Below, in pieces: positions 48,228-57,159 of a stretch of DNA of 59,886 nucleotides. Numbering within the stretch: the stretch's first letter is position 1; every line of letters begins with the position of its first letter. A program made the translations under genes and the position numbers. The notes beneath the pieces are model-generated. The model was not told where the DNA came from. It was given only the letters and a program-made list of their open reading frames with translations, and ran no database searches. The DNA comes from Aquisalimonas sp. (GTDB lineage Bacteria; Pseudomonadota; Gammaproteobacteria; Nitrococcales; Aquisalimonadaceae): assembly GCF_007120195.1 (NCBI RefSeq), contig NZ_SKOG01000073.1, positions 1-59,886 of the forward strand, given 5' to 3'.

Positions 48228-49493
48228 TCAGTCGAACGAGCGCTCGTCCGCGATCACCTTGCCGTCGTTGGGCAGCTCGCCGGCGCCCTTGATCTGCACT
48301 TGGCCGCGCATCTTGGTGACGGCCTGCAATGTCTCCGCCACTTGCCCGGCAAACGCGGAATCCGAAATTGTAGACTCTACCTGCAGGCTCATGGCGTCCT
48401 TCTCATTGTCCCGGGTCACGACCAACCGCGCCCGGCTGATCTCCGGGTGCCGGGCCATGATGGTGTTGATTTGCTCAGGGGTGACGAACATGCCTTTGAC
48501 CTTGGTGGTCTGGTTGGCGCGCCCCATCCAGCCCTTGATGCGCGGCGCCGTCCGCCCGCAGGGGCTGGGACCAGGCAGGAACGCAGTCAGATCGCCTGTG
48601 GCAAACCGGATGACGGGGAACGCACCGGCGCGCAGCACAGTGACCACCATCTCGCCCACCTCGCCTGCGGCGACGGGATCACCGCTACCGGGGCGAACCA
48701 CCTCGAGGAGTACGTCCTCGTCGGCGATCAGCCCGTCCAGCGATTCGGATTCAAAGGCCACCAACCCCAGTTCGGCGGTGGCGAACGCCTGCAGCACTCG
48801 CACGCCGCGTCCACTCATCTCCTGCCGCAGAGCGCCGCTGAGTGGCTCGCCGCCCACAAGCGCGCGGTCGATGGAGGATACATCACGCCCGAGCTCTGTG
48901 CCCTTGTCCAGCAATGCCTTGAGAAACGATGGGGTGCCGCCATAGACTTGCGGCCGCAGCCGTTCGATGGCCTCCACCTGCACATCGGTATTACCGATGC
49001 CTGCCGGAAAGACCGGACAACCCACCGCGCGGGCCCCACTGTCCATCATCATGCCCGCCGGGGTCAGGTGGTAGGAGAAAGTGTTGTGCACGAGTTGTCC
49101 AGGGCGCAGCCCGGCTGCCCAGAATGCACGACCGAAACGCCAGTAATCGCCCTTGGTCTCGGCGGCCTCGAAAATGGGCCCCGGCGACTGGAAGACATGG
49201 GCGAGTTCGCTCATGGGGGCCGCCTCCATCCCTCCGAACGGCGGATCTTCGGCCTGGCGTCCGGGGATGTCCGCCTTGCGTGTCAGGGGCACCCGCGCCA
49301 TGTCGGCAAGGCTCTGGATGGACTGCGGTTCCACATCCGCAAGCGCCTGCCCCCAGTAGCGGGAGCGCTCGCGCGCGTGTTTCAGCACCTCGCGGACCGT
49401 GCTCAGCTGTTCGGCGAGCCGTTCATCCACGGGGCGTGCCTCGCGCGCGTCATAATACGGATGCTCATTCAAAGGCTCCAACTCCTTATGCAT
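48228..49493 (-). CDS. PaaK-like phenylacetate-CoA ligase family protein
   Basis: A 421-residue adenylate-forming enzyme of the PaaK family. It shows the PaaK-type AMP motif near GGEPLSGALRQEM, ATGDLTAF, and the hinge GWMGRANQTTKVKGMFVTPEQI followed by the C-terminal lid. It would activate a carboxylic acid, perhaps aromatic, to its CoA thioester. It is 20 bp after the ATP-binding ABC gene, so it is part of the importer unit, which also begins with a FadD-like ligase. Substrate unknown. Confidence 0.85.
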   Translation of the reverse strand: MHKELEPLNEHPYYDAREARPVDERLAEQLSTVREVLKHARERSRYWGQALADVEPQSIQSLADMARVPLTRKADIPGRQAEDPPFGGMEAAPMSELAHVFQSPGPIFEAAETKGDYWRFGRAFWAAGLRPGQLVHNTFSYHLTPAGMMMDSGARAVGCPVFPAGIGNTDVQVEAIERLRPQVYGGTPSFLKALLDKGTELGRDVSSIDRALVGGEPLSGALRQEMSGRGVRVLQAFATAELGLVAFESESLDGLIADEDVLLEVVRPGSGDPVAAGEVGEMVVTVLRAGAFPVIRFATGDLTAFLPGPSPCGRTAPRIKGWMGRANQTTKVKGMFVTPEQINTIMARHPEISRARLVVTRDNEKDAMSLQVESTISDSAFAGQVAETLQAVTKMRGQVQIKGAGELPNDGKVIADERSFD

Positions 49494-49513
49494 GCCATTG
49501 GCCGCCTGCGCGC

Positions 49514-50341
49514 TTAGGCAAGCCAGCGCTTCCGGCGGCGGTAGTGCTTGACGTTGCGGAAGCTCTTGCGGGCCTCCCCGGACCCCACACCCAAATAGAA
49601 CTCCTTGACGTCGGCATTCTCTTTGAGATCGGTGCCGGTGCCGTAGAGGACCACACGCCCGTTCTCCAGGATGTAGCCGAAGTCGGCGTGCTTCAGTGCA
49701 ACGTTCGTGTTCTGTTCCGCGACCAGGAAGGTCACTTTCTCATCTTTGCGCAGGCGCGAGACGATGTGAAAGATCTCCTCCACCAACTGTGGCGCGAGCC
49801 CCATGGAGGGTTCGTCGAGCAGGATCATGCGCGGCTTGGCCATCAGCGCCCGCCCCAGCGCCAGCATCTGCTGCTCGCCGCCGGAGGTGTAACCGGCCGT
49901 GGATTTGCGCCGCTCCTTCAGGCGCGGAAAGTATTCATAGACGCGCTCGATTTCGGACAGCGCCTCGGCCCCGCTGATCTTGCGGCTGTAGGACCCCACC
50001 ATGAGATTCTCTTCGACGCTCAGGTGCTCGAAAACCCGCCGGCCCTCCATGACGTGAGACAGGCCACGCTCCACACGGGCCGGCGCGGGCATGTGGCTGA
50101 TGTCCTCGCCGTCGTAGGTGAGCGAGCCGCGGGTGATCTCACCCCGCTCCCCGGTCAGCAAACCGGAGATGCACTTGAGCGTTGTGCTCTTGCCGGCACC
50201 GTTACCGCCGAGCAACGCCACAATATCGCCTTCCCTCACGTGCAGGGACACGCCCTTGAGCACCAGAACCACGTGGTTGTACACCACCTCGACGTTCTGC
50301 ATATCCAGGAGCGGTGCCGCCTCGCCGGTTTGCTCCGCCAT
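49514..50341 (-). CDS. Branched-chain amino acid-type ABC transporter, ATP-binding protein (LivF-like)
   Basis: A 275-residue ATPase with Walker A GGNGAGKST, signature TSGGEQQMLALGRAL and Walker B MILLDEPSMGLAP. This is the LivF side of a Liv-type importer. A 30-residue basic tail (RKSFRNVKHYRRRKRW) exceeds the usual LivF length. A strong hairpin precedes it after the binding-protein gene. Confidence 0.92.
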   Translation of the reverse strand: MAEQTGEAAPLLDMQNVEVVYNHVVLVLKGVSLHVREGDIVALLGGNGAGKSTTLKCISGLLTGERGEITRGSLTYDGEDISHMPAPARVERGLSHVMEGRRVFEHLSVEENLMVGSYSRKISGAEALSEIERVYEYFPRLKERRKSTAGYTSGGEQQMLALGRALMAKPRMILLDEPSMGLAPQLVEEIFHIVSRLRKDEKVTFLVAEQNTNVALKHADFGYILENGRVVLYGTGTDLKENADVKEFYLGVGSGEARKSFRNVKHYRRRKRWLA

Positions 50342-50363
50342 TGACTTGCCTCCCGTGTCGCCC

Positions 50364-50392
50364 GCCGCCGGGCGCGATACGCGCCCGGCGGC
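50364..50392 (-). promoter_or_regulatory. Perfect 13-bp hairpin after the binding-protein gene
   Basis: GCCGCCGGGCGCG (50364-50376) and its exact complement (50380-50392) close on a 3-base loop, in the 63-bp gap between the binding-protein stop and the LivF-like gene. It has no T-run and lies inside the unit. It is more likely a 3' stabiliser or partial terminator that raises binding-protein levels, as at malE-type genes. Confidence 0.65.
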
Positions 50393-50404
50393 ACCTTCAG
50401 GGCT

Positions 50405-51727
50405 TCAGTCGCACTCCCGCACCTCGATGCCTTCGCTCTCGGCGAAGCTCTCGGCGGACTCCCGATACATCGGGAAGACCCGCTCCAGGTCAGGCTCCAT
50501 GAAGTCGGTCAGGGCGTTCCAGCTCTCACCATCCCACTGCTGGATCTGGGCCAGACCACCGCCCTCGTGATCCTCGCAGGTGACGTTGATTGGTGGCATC
50601 AGCCCGGCCATGCCAAGCTCTTCCGTGCGCTCCTCATCGACGGTCAGCTGATTCCAGGCCCATTTGGTCTCCTCGCGGCCCATCACCTCGCCTTCGCCGA
50701 ACTCTTCCTGCGCTTGGCGCCAGGCTTCCACGATGTAGGCGGCGTTAATCAAGCCGCGGTTGTAGGCGATGTTGCCGATCTGGTCACCGCCACCCGCCGC
50801 GTTTCCGGCATCGAAGACGTGCTCTTGCAGCTCGTCATAGATCGGGTAGTCACGCCCGGGACCGTGGAAGGTCACCGCCTTGTAGCCCACGGCAGCACTG
50901 CCTGCCGGCCGCACGGCATCATCCTGGGCGGCATAGATGCCGCCAATGATCCGTTCACGGTCGATACCCATCGACGCGGCGGTGCGGATTGCCGTGGGGT
51001 TCATGACGCCCCAGCCGTACAACGACACCCAGTCCGGCTGCATACGCCGGATCTGCGTCCAGACCGAACGCTGCTCCACGCCGGGGGGCGAGATGGCCAT
51101 TTCCTCAAGGGTGAAGCCGTACTCTTCGGCGTAGCCGCGGAACAGAGCCAGGGGCTCACGGCCGTAAGCGGAGTCGTGGTAGGCGTGTACGAGGGTCTTC
51201 CCCTCCAGGTTCTCCCAACCGCCTTCCTGGTCGGCGATGTACTGCATTGTCACGGTGGAGCTGGACCAATAGGTGGTGGGCACCATGAACACCCAGTCCA
51301 TCACGCGGCCATCCGCCGCGTCCGCACGGCCATACCCCATGGAATGGACGACGATGTTGTCCCGACGGGCGCGGGGGATCAGCGCATAGGTAATCCCCGT
51401 GGACAGCGGCGCAACCACAGTGGCACCGTTGCCACGGCCCTTGAGCCGCTCATAGCACTCCACGCCGCGGTCGTTTGAATAGGCCGTCTCGCACTCCTCG
51501 AGCCGGATTTGTACGCCGTTGATCCCACCGGTGGCGTTGATCAGGCTGGCGTAATCGGCAAAGCCGTCGGCAAAACCGACACCGCTGGGGGCAAAAGGAC
51601 CGGTGCGATACACCAGACTTGGCAGATACTGTTCATCGGCCTGCGCCTGGGCAGCGAACAGGCCGGTCATGCCGATGATCAGCCCCATACCCACCGCGCC
51701 GAGCTTTCGGGTTATCGAAAATGTCAT
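50405..51727 (-). CDS. Liv-type ABC transporter substrate-binding protein
   Basis: A 440-residue periplasmic binding protein. A Sec signal peptide spans residues 1-30 with cleavage at AQA-DEQ. The body matches the periplasmic binding protein type 1 (LivK/HbdA-like) fold, with the opening PSLVYRTGPFAPSGVGFADGF. The set near two CoA ligases suggests an organic acid ligand, not leucine. The ATG at 51727 has GGAGGAGAG upstream. Cys residues near 75-85 and at the C-terminus could form disulfides. Confidence 0.9.
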   Translation of the reverse strand: MTFSITRKLGAVGMGLIIGMTGLFAAQAQADEQYLPSLVYRTGPFAPSGVGFADGFADYASLINATGGINGVQIRLEECETAYSNDRGVECYERLKGRGNGATVVAPLSTGITYALIPRARRDNIVVHSMGYGRADAADGRVMDWVFMVPTTYWSSSTVTMQYIADQEGGWENLEGKTLVHAYHDSAYGREPLALFRGYAEEYGFTLEEMAISPPGVEQRSVWTQIRRMQPDWVSLYGWGVMNPTAIRTAASMGIDRERIIGGIYAAQDDAVRPAGSAAVGYKAVTFHGPGRDYPIYDELQEHVFDAGNAAGGGDQIGNIAYNRGLINAAYIVEAWRQAQEEFGEGEVMGREETKWAWNQLTVDEERTEELGMAGLMPPINVTCEDHEGGGLAQIQQWDGESWNALTDFMEPDLERVFPMYRESAESFAESEGIEVRECD

Positions 51728-51742
51728 TGCTCTCTCCTCCAT

Positions 51743-51796
51743 GCGGGTTTCGGGACCCGCCTTGTGCTCCGGATACCACGGCAATCGGACCGTGGT
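51743..51796 (-). promoter_or_regulatory. Two hairpins upstream of the binding-protein gene
   Basis: GCGGGT-N6-ACCCGC (51743-51760) and ACCACGG-N8-CCGTGGT (51775-51796) are both perfect inverted repeats in the 108-bp gap between the permease and binding-protein genes. They could process or protect the binding-protein message. Confidence 0.45.
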
Positions 51797-51835
51797 CACA
51801 CCCTAAAAACCGCTCCGGGCCGGGCCTCCCCCGAA

Positions 51836-52894
51836 TCAGTACGGGAAGGGCCACAACCGCAACTTCTGCTTTGCGATGCTCCATAAGCGGGCAAGCCCGT
51901 GGGGCTCGACGATCAGGAAGAAGATGATCAGCGAACCGAAGATGAAGATCTCGATGTAACTGATCATCGCCGTACCCAACGGCAGTCCAAGGGCGCCGGG
52001 TATGACGTTCAGCAGGATCGGCACGATGACCACGAACGCTGCACCCAGGAAACTGCCCAGAATGGAACCGAGACCGCCGATGATGACCATGAACAGGACA
52101 TCAAAGGACGTGTAGATGTCGAACGCCTCGGCCTCCAGCTGCCCCAGGTACAGATAGGCCCACAGGACACCGGCGATGCCAACGAAAAAGGAGCTCACGG
52201 CGAAGGCCTTGAGCTTGGTGATCATCGGCCGGATGCCGATGATCTCCGCGGCCACGTCCATGTCCCGTATGGCCATCCATTTTCGCCCAGTGGCACTGCG
52301 TACCAGGTTCTTGGCGACGAGCGCCATGACGATCAGCACGGCCAGTGCGAACAGGTAACGGTCCACCGGGGTGTCGACGCGCCAGCCCAGGATCTCGATG
52401 GTCTGCGCCGAGATCACGCCCGTGGGGCTGTAGCCAACGAACCAGGGCCGCTGCAACAGCCAGATCAGGAAGAACTGGGCTGCCAGCGTGGTCACCGCCA
52501 GGTAGAACCCCTTGATGCGCAGTGCCGGCAGACCGAAAAGAATCCCCGCCCCCGCGGCAATCAGCCCCGCGAGGATGAATGCCACCAGCGGCGGCATATC
52601 CGGGATGCGCGCCATCAGGTTCCAGGCGGCGAAGGCCCCGACTGCCATGAAACCACCGGTTCCGAGCGAGATCTGGCCGCAATAGCCCACGAGGATATTC
52701 AGCCCGATGGCCGCCAGGGAGTAGATCAAAAACGGCAACAGCAGCGCCTGGATGACGTAATTGGAGACGAAGAACGGGATCGCCACCGCAATAAGGATTG
52801 CCAGGATGACAAAGTAGAGGTCCTGCTTGATCGGCAGAATGGCCTGGTCGGCGGCGTAGGTCGTCTTGAACTGTCCGGATTCGCGATACAGCAT
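51836..52894 (-). CDS. Liv-type ABC transporter permease (LivM-like)
   Basis: A 352-residue inner-membrane permease with about ten hydrophobic segments. It has the LivM patterns NILVGYCGQISLGTGGFMAVGA and ALRIKGFYLAVTTLA, plus the EAA-like loop IRDMDVAAEIIGI (all quoted in part). The ATG at 52894 has AAAGGA upstream; the frame open to 52966 is not needed. It starts 4 bp after the other permease gene. Confidence 0.92.
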   Translation of the reverse strand: MLYRESGQFKTTYAADQAILPIKQDLYFVILAILIAVAIPFFVSNYVIQALLLPFLIYSLAAIGLNILVGYCGQISLGTGGFMAVGAFAAWNLMARIPDMPPLVAFILAGLIAAGAGILFGLPALRIKGFYLAVTTLAAQFFLIWLLQRPWFVGYSPTGVISAQTIEILGWRVDTPVDRYLFALAVLIVMALVAKNLVRSATGRKWMAIRDMDVAAEIIGIRPMITKLKAFAVSSFFVGIAGVLWAYLYLGQLEAEAFDIYTSFDVLFMVIIGGLGSILGSFLGAAFVVIVPILLNVIPGALGLPLGTAMISYIEIFIFGSLIIFFLIVEPHGLARLWSIAKQKLRLWPFPY

Positions 52895-52898
52895 GCCG

Positions 52899-53795
52899 TT
52901 AGATCCTTTCGATGATCTTTTCGCCAAACATGCCCTCGGGGCGATACACCATGAACGCCATGGCAATCACATAGGCAAACCAGTTATCGATGCCGCCGCC
53001 GATGATGGGCCCGAGGTAGACCTCGGCGAGGGATTCGCCGGCGCCGATAATCAATCCGGCGATAATGGCCCCGTGAATCGACGTGAGCCCGCCCAGCAAC
53101 AGCACTGGCAGCGCCTTGAAGGCCACATCGACCATCACGGGCTGGACACCGAGGTTGCCACCCCAGACCACACCCGCGACTACAGCCACGAACCCGGCGA
53201 TGGACCAGACCACCACCCAAACCGTACTCAGGCGAATACCAACGGCCTGCGCCGCCTGGTGATCATCCGCCACGGCGCGCAGCACCCGCCCCATGCGCGT
53301 TCGCTGGGCAAAGAGCGCGAGCAGCAATACCAGGACCAGCGCAATGCCCCCGGCAACCAGATCGTAGCTCTGAAACAGCATATCGCCGACGAAGATCGGA
53401 TCCTGCGGGATGCCGATATCCAGTGACCGGGAACGACTCCCCCAGATCATTTCGGCAAAGCCGATCAGGGCGAAGAAGATGCCGATCGTGGACATGAACA
53501 TGATGATCGGCTCCTGGTTCACCAGGGGCCGCAGCACCACCCGCTCGATGATCCAGGCAACGCCAATCATCAACACGATCGTGAGGGGGATCGCGAGCCA
53601 GAACGGCACGCCGTAACGCTGATGCATGCCGGCGATGAACATTGCGGCAAACAGCACCATGGCGGCCTGTGCGAAGTTGAAAATACCGGAGGCCTTGAAA
53701 ATCAGCACGAATCCGAGCGCCACCAGGGAATACATCATTCCCGCGAGGAGCCCACCGACCAGCACCTCCAGGAAAAACGATAATTCGATCGGCAT
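52899..53795 (-). CDS. Liv-type ABC transporter permease (LivH-like)
   Basis: A 298-residue permease with about eight membrane segments. Its N-terminus GGLLAGMMYSLVALGFVLIFKASGIFNFAQ is typical of LivH (here in part), followed by the loop RAVADDHQAAQAVGI. It is separated by only 2 bp from the LivG-like gene and 4 bp from the LivM-like gene. It forms the transmembrane channel with the LivM-like subunit. Confidence 0.92.
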   Translation of the reverse strand: MPIELSFFLEVLVGGLLAGMMYSLVALGFVLIFKASGIFNFAQAAMVLFAAMFIAGMHQRYGVPFWLAIPLTIVLMIGVAWIIERVVLRPLVNQEPIIMFMSTIGIFFALIGFAEMIWGSRSRSLDIGIPQDPIFVGDMLFQSYDLVAGGIALVLVLLLALFAQRTRMGRVLRAVADDHQAAQAVGIRLSTVWVVVWSIAGFVAVVAGVVWGGNLGVQPVMVDVAFKALPVLLLGGLTSIHGAIIAGLIIGAGESLAEVYLGPIIGGGIDNWFAYVIAMAFMVYRPEGMFGEKIIERI

Positions 53796-53797
53796 GA

Positions 53798-54619
53798 TCA
53801 GGCCCCCTCTTCCTCGCTTGTCCCCAGGTAGGCTTCGATCACGCGGGGGTTGGAACTCACCTCTTCCGGTGAGCCCTCGCCGATCTTCTCGCCATGATCG
53901 AGCACAACGATGTGGTCCGAGAGATCCATGACCACGGCCATATCGTGCTCAATCAAGCAGATGGTCATGCCGAACTCGTCGTTCACATCGAGGATGAAAC
54001 GGGCCATGTCCTGTTTTTCCTCCAGGTTCATGCCCGCCATGGGCTCATCGAGGAGTAGCAACTCAGGCTCTGCCGCGAGTGCCCGACCCAGCTCCACGCG
54101 CTTTTGCAGGCCGTAGGGCAGCGTGCCGACCGGCGTCTTGCGGTGCTGCTGGATCTCCAGGAAGTCGATGATCCCCTCGCAAAACTTGCGGTGCTCCATC
54201 TCCTCGCGCTGCGCGCGCCCGAACCAGATGGCGTTTTCCAGTAACGTGGCCTTGGCCTTGAGGTGCCGCCCAGTCATGATGTTGTCGAGCGTACTCATAC
54301 CCTTGAACAGGGCGATATTCTGAAAAGTCCGTGCAATCCCCTGCGTCGCCGCCTGGTACGGGCGCATGCGCTTGCGGGGGGCGCCCTTGTAGGCAATGGT
54401 GCCGCTGTTTGGATGGTAGAAGCCGTTGATGCAGTTGAGCATCGACGACTTCCCGGCACCGTTGGGTCCGATAATCGCGAAGATCTGTTGACGCCGGACC
54501 TCGAAACTCACCTCTCGAAGTGCCCGCACACCGCCAAAGGCGAGATCCACGTTCTCGACCTTCAGCAGGATCTCGCCCGCCTGGCGGTGACCGGGCTTCG
54601 GTTCTGGTTGGGCTGCCAT
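53798..54619 (-). CDS. Liv-type ABC transporter, ATP-binding protein (LivG-like)
   Basis: A 273-residue ATPase with Walker A GPNGAGKSS, signature LPYGLQKRVELGRAL and Walker B LLLLDEPMAGMN. The signature reads YGLQ instead of SGGQ, as is common in LivG. It pairs with the LivF-like ATPase. It starts 5 bp after the acyl-CoA synthetase stop, with its ribosome site inside that gene's end. Confidence 0.92.
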   Translation of the reverse strand: MAAQPEPKPGHRQAGEILLKVENVDLAFGGVRALREVSFEVRRQQIFAIIGPNGAGKSSMLNCINGFYHPNSGTIAYKGAPRKRMRPYQAATQGIARTFQNIALFKGMSTLDNIMTGRHLKAKATLLENAIWFGRAQREEMEHRKFCEGIIDFLEIQQHRKTPVGTLPYGLQKRVELGRALAAEPELLLLDEPMAGMNLEEKQDMARFILDVNDEFGMTICLIEHDMAVVMDLSDHIVVLDHGEKIGEGSPEEVSSNPRVIEAYLGTSEEEGA

Positions 54620-54624
54620 GGGCC

Positions 54625-56580
54625 TTATCCTGCCTTGCTCATGTATTGGTAGGTGGTGGCGTCACTGATGCGCAGATCCGCCGCGAGCACCCCGGTGCTG
54701 CCGTCCTCATAAGTGACAGGCGCCTCCACGTGCACACGGTCGTCGCCCCGATATAAGGCCTCGATGAGATTCTGATAGCGCTCGTTGATAATGCGCCGGC
54801 GGACCTTGCGCGTGCGCGTGATTTCACCGTCGTCCGGGTCCAGCTCCTTGTGCAGGATGAGAAAGCGCGTGATCTGGATGGGGACCAACTCCGGATCGGA
54901 AGCCAGATCCCGATTCACCGCCTCGACTTCCTCGCGGATCAACGCATAGACCTCTGTGCGACCCGCCAGATCGACGTAGCCGGTGAACGAGATGTTCTCG
55001 CGTTCGGCCCAGTTGCTAAGCGCCTCGAAGTCGATATTGATGAACGCGGTCACGGAATCGCGCTCGTGCCCGAACGCCACCGCCTCCATAATGTGGGGGT
55101 GGAACTTGAGCTTGTTTTCCACAAACTTCGGGCTGAACATCGTGCCGTCGTTAAGGCGGCCAACATCCTTGGCGCGATCAATGATGCGCAGGTGACCATC
55201 CTGGGTGAACATGCCGGCATCACCGCTGTGCACCCAGCCGTCGGAGGTCTTGGTCTTCCGGGTCTCCTCGTCGTTCTTGTAGTAGCCCATGAAGACGCCC
55301 GGGCTGCGGTAGAGTACCTCCCCGTTCTCATCGAGCTGGATCTCCACGCCTTCCCCGGGCGGTCCAACCGTGTCGGCCCGGACATCGTCATCCTTTTGCA
55401 GACACAGGTACACGGAACACTCCGTCTGGCCGTAGAGTTGCTTGAGGTTGATGCCGATCGATCGGAAGAAATCGAAAATGTCCGGGCCAATGGCCTCGCC
55501 TGCAGTATAGGCGACGCGAATGCGCGAGAAACCCATGACGTTGCGCAGCGGCCCAAAGACCAAGGCATTCCCGATGGCGTAATTGATGCGGTCGGCGCTG
55601 GACACTGCCTTCCCCTCCAGGATGCGCACACCCACCCGGCGCGCCAACGCCAGGTAATAGTGGAACATCTTCTGCTTGACGCGGCTGGCATCCTCCATGC
55701 GTACCATGACGCTGGTGATCAGGTTCTCCCAGGTCCGCGGCGGGGCAAAGAAATACGTGGGCCCGATTTCGCGCAGATCCGACATCACGGTATCCGGGGA
55801 TTCCGGACAGTTCAGGCAGAACCCGGCGAGGAATCCCTGGCAGTACGTTAGGAAGTGATCCCCCACCCATGCCATGGGCAGATAGGCCAGGGTTTCGTCC
55901 TTCTCGGTGAGGTGATCGAAGGCCACTGCATGCTGGGCCGACTTGAGCAGATTGTCGTAGCTGAGCATCACCCCTTTCGGGCGACCGGTGGTCCCGGAAG
56001 TATAGACGATCACCGACAGGTCCTCACCCTGGCCCTTCGCCGCCTCGGATTGGAAAAAGCCCTTGTTCGAGCGCGCGTACTCACGGCCACGTTCCTGGAT
56101 CTGCTGCAACGAATACAGGAAGGGATAATCGTAGCCCTGCAGCCCGCGCGGGTCCTCGTAGATTACCGCCTCGAGCTTCGGCAGCCGGTCCTTCACGGAC
56201 AGGACCTTGTCCACCTGCTCCTGGTCCTCGGCGACCACGAATCGCACATCCCCGTGGTCGAGCACGTACTGCATTTCCTCACCGGCCGAGTCTTGATAGA
56301 CGGGCACCGGGACGGCACCCATGGCTTGGGGGGCAGCAAAGGCCCAGTACAGCTGTGGCCGGTTATTACCGATGATGGCGACCTTGTCGTCGCGCGCAAC
56401 TCCAAGCGTCTTGAACCCACCGGCCAGGGCCTCGACCTCATCGAGCACCTCGCTCCAGGTCCAGGTCTGCCAGATACCCAAGTCCTTCTCGCGCATGGCG
56501 GGCCGGTTTGGCCGCGTTTGCGCGTTATGCATAAGGAGCTTGGGGAACGTATCGTTGCGGTTGCTATTGGTTGCCGCCAT
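54625..56580 (-). CDS. Long-chain acyl-CoA synthetase-like AMP-binding protein
   Basis: A 651-residue adenylate-forming ligase of the FAA1/long-chain acyl-CoA synthetase class. Motifs include VYTSGTTGRPKGVMLSYDN, YGQTECS, and GWVHSGDAGMFTQDGHLRIIDRAKD, with the C-terminal DGEITRTRKVRRR. It has no signal peptide. It is the first gene of a unit with a Liv-type importer, so uptake and CoA activation of the same acid are probably linked. ATG at 56580 follows GAGGAG. Confidence 0.9.
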   Translation of the reverse strand: MAATNSNRNDTFPKLLMHNAQTRPNRPAMREKDLGIWQTWTWSEVLDEVEALAGGFKTLGVARDDKVAIIGNNRPQLYWAFAAPQAMGAVPVPVYQDSAGEEMQYVLDHGDVRFVVAEDQEQVDKVLSVKDRLPKLEAVIYEDPRGLQGYDYPFLYSLQQIQERGREYARSNKGFFQSEAAKGQGEDLSVIVYTSGTTGRPKGVMLSYDNLLKSAQHAVAFDHLTEKDETLAYLPMAWVGDHFLTYCQGFLAGFCLNCPESPDTVMSDLREIGPTYFFAPPRTWENLITSVMVRMEDASRVKQKMFHYYLALARRVGVRILEGKAVSSADRINYAIGNALVFGPLRNVMGFSRIRVAYTAGEAIGPDIFDFFRSIGINLKQLYGQTECSVYLCLQKDDDVRADTVGPPGEGVEIQLDENGEVLYRSPGVFMGYYKNDEETRKTKTSDGWVHSGDAGMFTQDGHLRIIDRAKDVGRLNDGTMFSPKFVENKLKFHPHIMEAVAFGHERDSVTAFINIDFEALSNWAERENISFTGYVDLAGRTEVYALIREEVEAVNRDLASDPELVPIQITRFLILHKELDPDDGEITRTRKVRRRIINERYQNLIEALYRGDDRVHVEAPVTYEDGSTGVLAADLRISDATTYQYMSKAG

Positions 56581-57159
56581 TACATCAGCTCCTCGCAGGC
56601 ATCGACGGGATGCGGCCCACGGCCACGTGCGGGCTCGTGGGCCCGAGACTCACCGGACAACGTGAAAGGACAGTGGCTGGACAACGGATGGGCACGAATT
56701 CGCCCCCCGGGAGCGGGACCAACGGCCTCGAAGACGGCGTGCCGCATCGCGGACTCTCCTCCGGCTTTATGCAGGCCATTTTGATTATTGGCTGCACTTA
56801 TAATGATTATTACGGGTTCAGGGTACGGACTCCGGCAACAAATGCAAGGCCTGCCGTGCCCTTGATGCAGCCGCATGGACACCGCGCTGCACCTGCGCAC
56901 ACCGCGACCTGGATCCGCCCGGGCGCGCAAACACCCCGGCGCCGCCGGTATCCCCGGATTCACACAGTCATGGTGGCAGGGTCCCAAGAGCGTGCGCGCG
57001 GACCCGAAGCGCACGTCGACAAGGCCGGGCCACTGCGCGCGCGGCCCGGGGCGCTGGTCGGGGATCTTGCTCCACGCACAGCGAACAGCCAGTTTATTCT
57101 ATGGTATTCAGACAGGCACTGGTATTTGATGAACCGATTGCCCTGGAGGAGACCGCACC
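56581..57159. promoter_or_regulatory. Divergent intergenic region of the acyl-CoA synthetase and ACAD genes
   Basis: No convincing gene in 579 bp. An AT-rich patch with TATAAT at 56799-56804 stands out in GC-rich sequence and is a candidate promoter; its -35 is unclear. CCGGGCC (57025-57031) and GGCCCGG (57043-57049) form a hairpin in the presumed ACAD leader. TGGTATT occurs twice at about 57098-57126. An undiscovered regulator site is likely here. Confidence 0.4.

Noticed and set aside
56580-57014. 144-aa minus-strand frame and plus-strand frames in the intergenic region
   Set aside because: Arg/Pro/Ala-rich composition, no ribosome site at a sensible start, and no recognisable domain.
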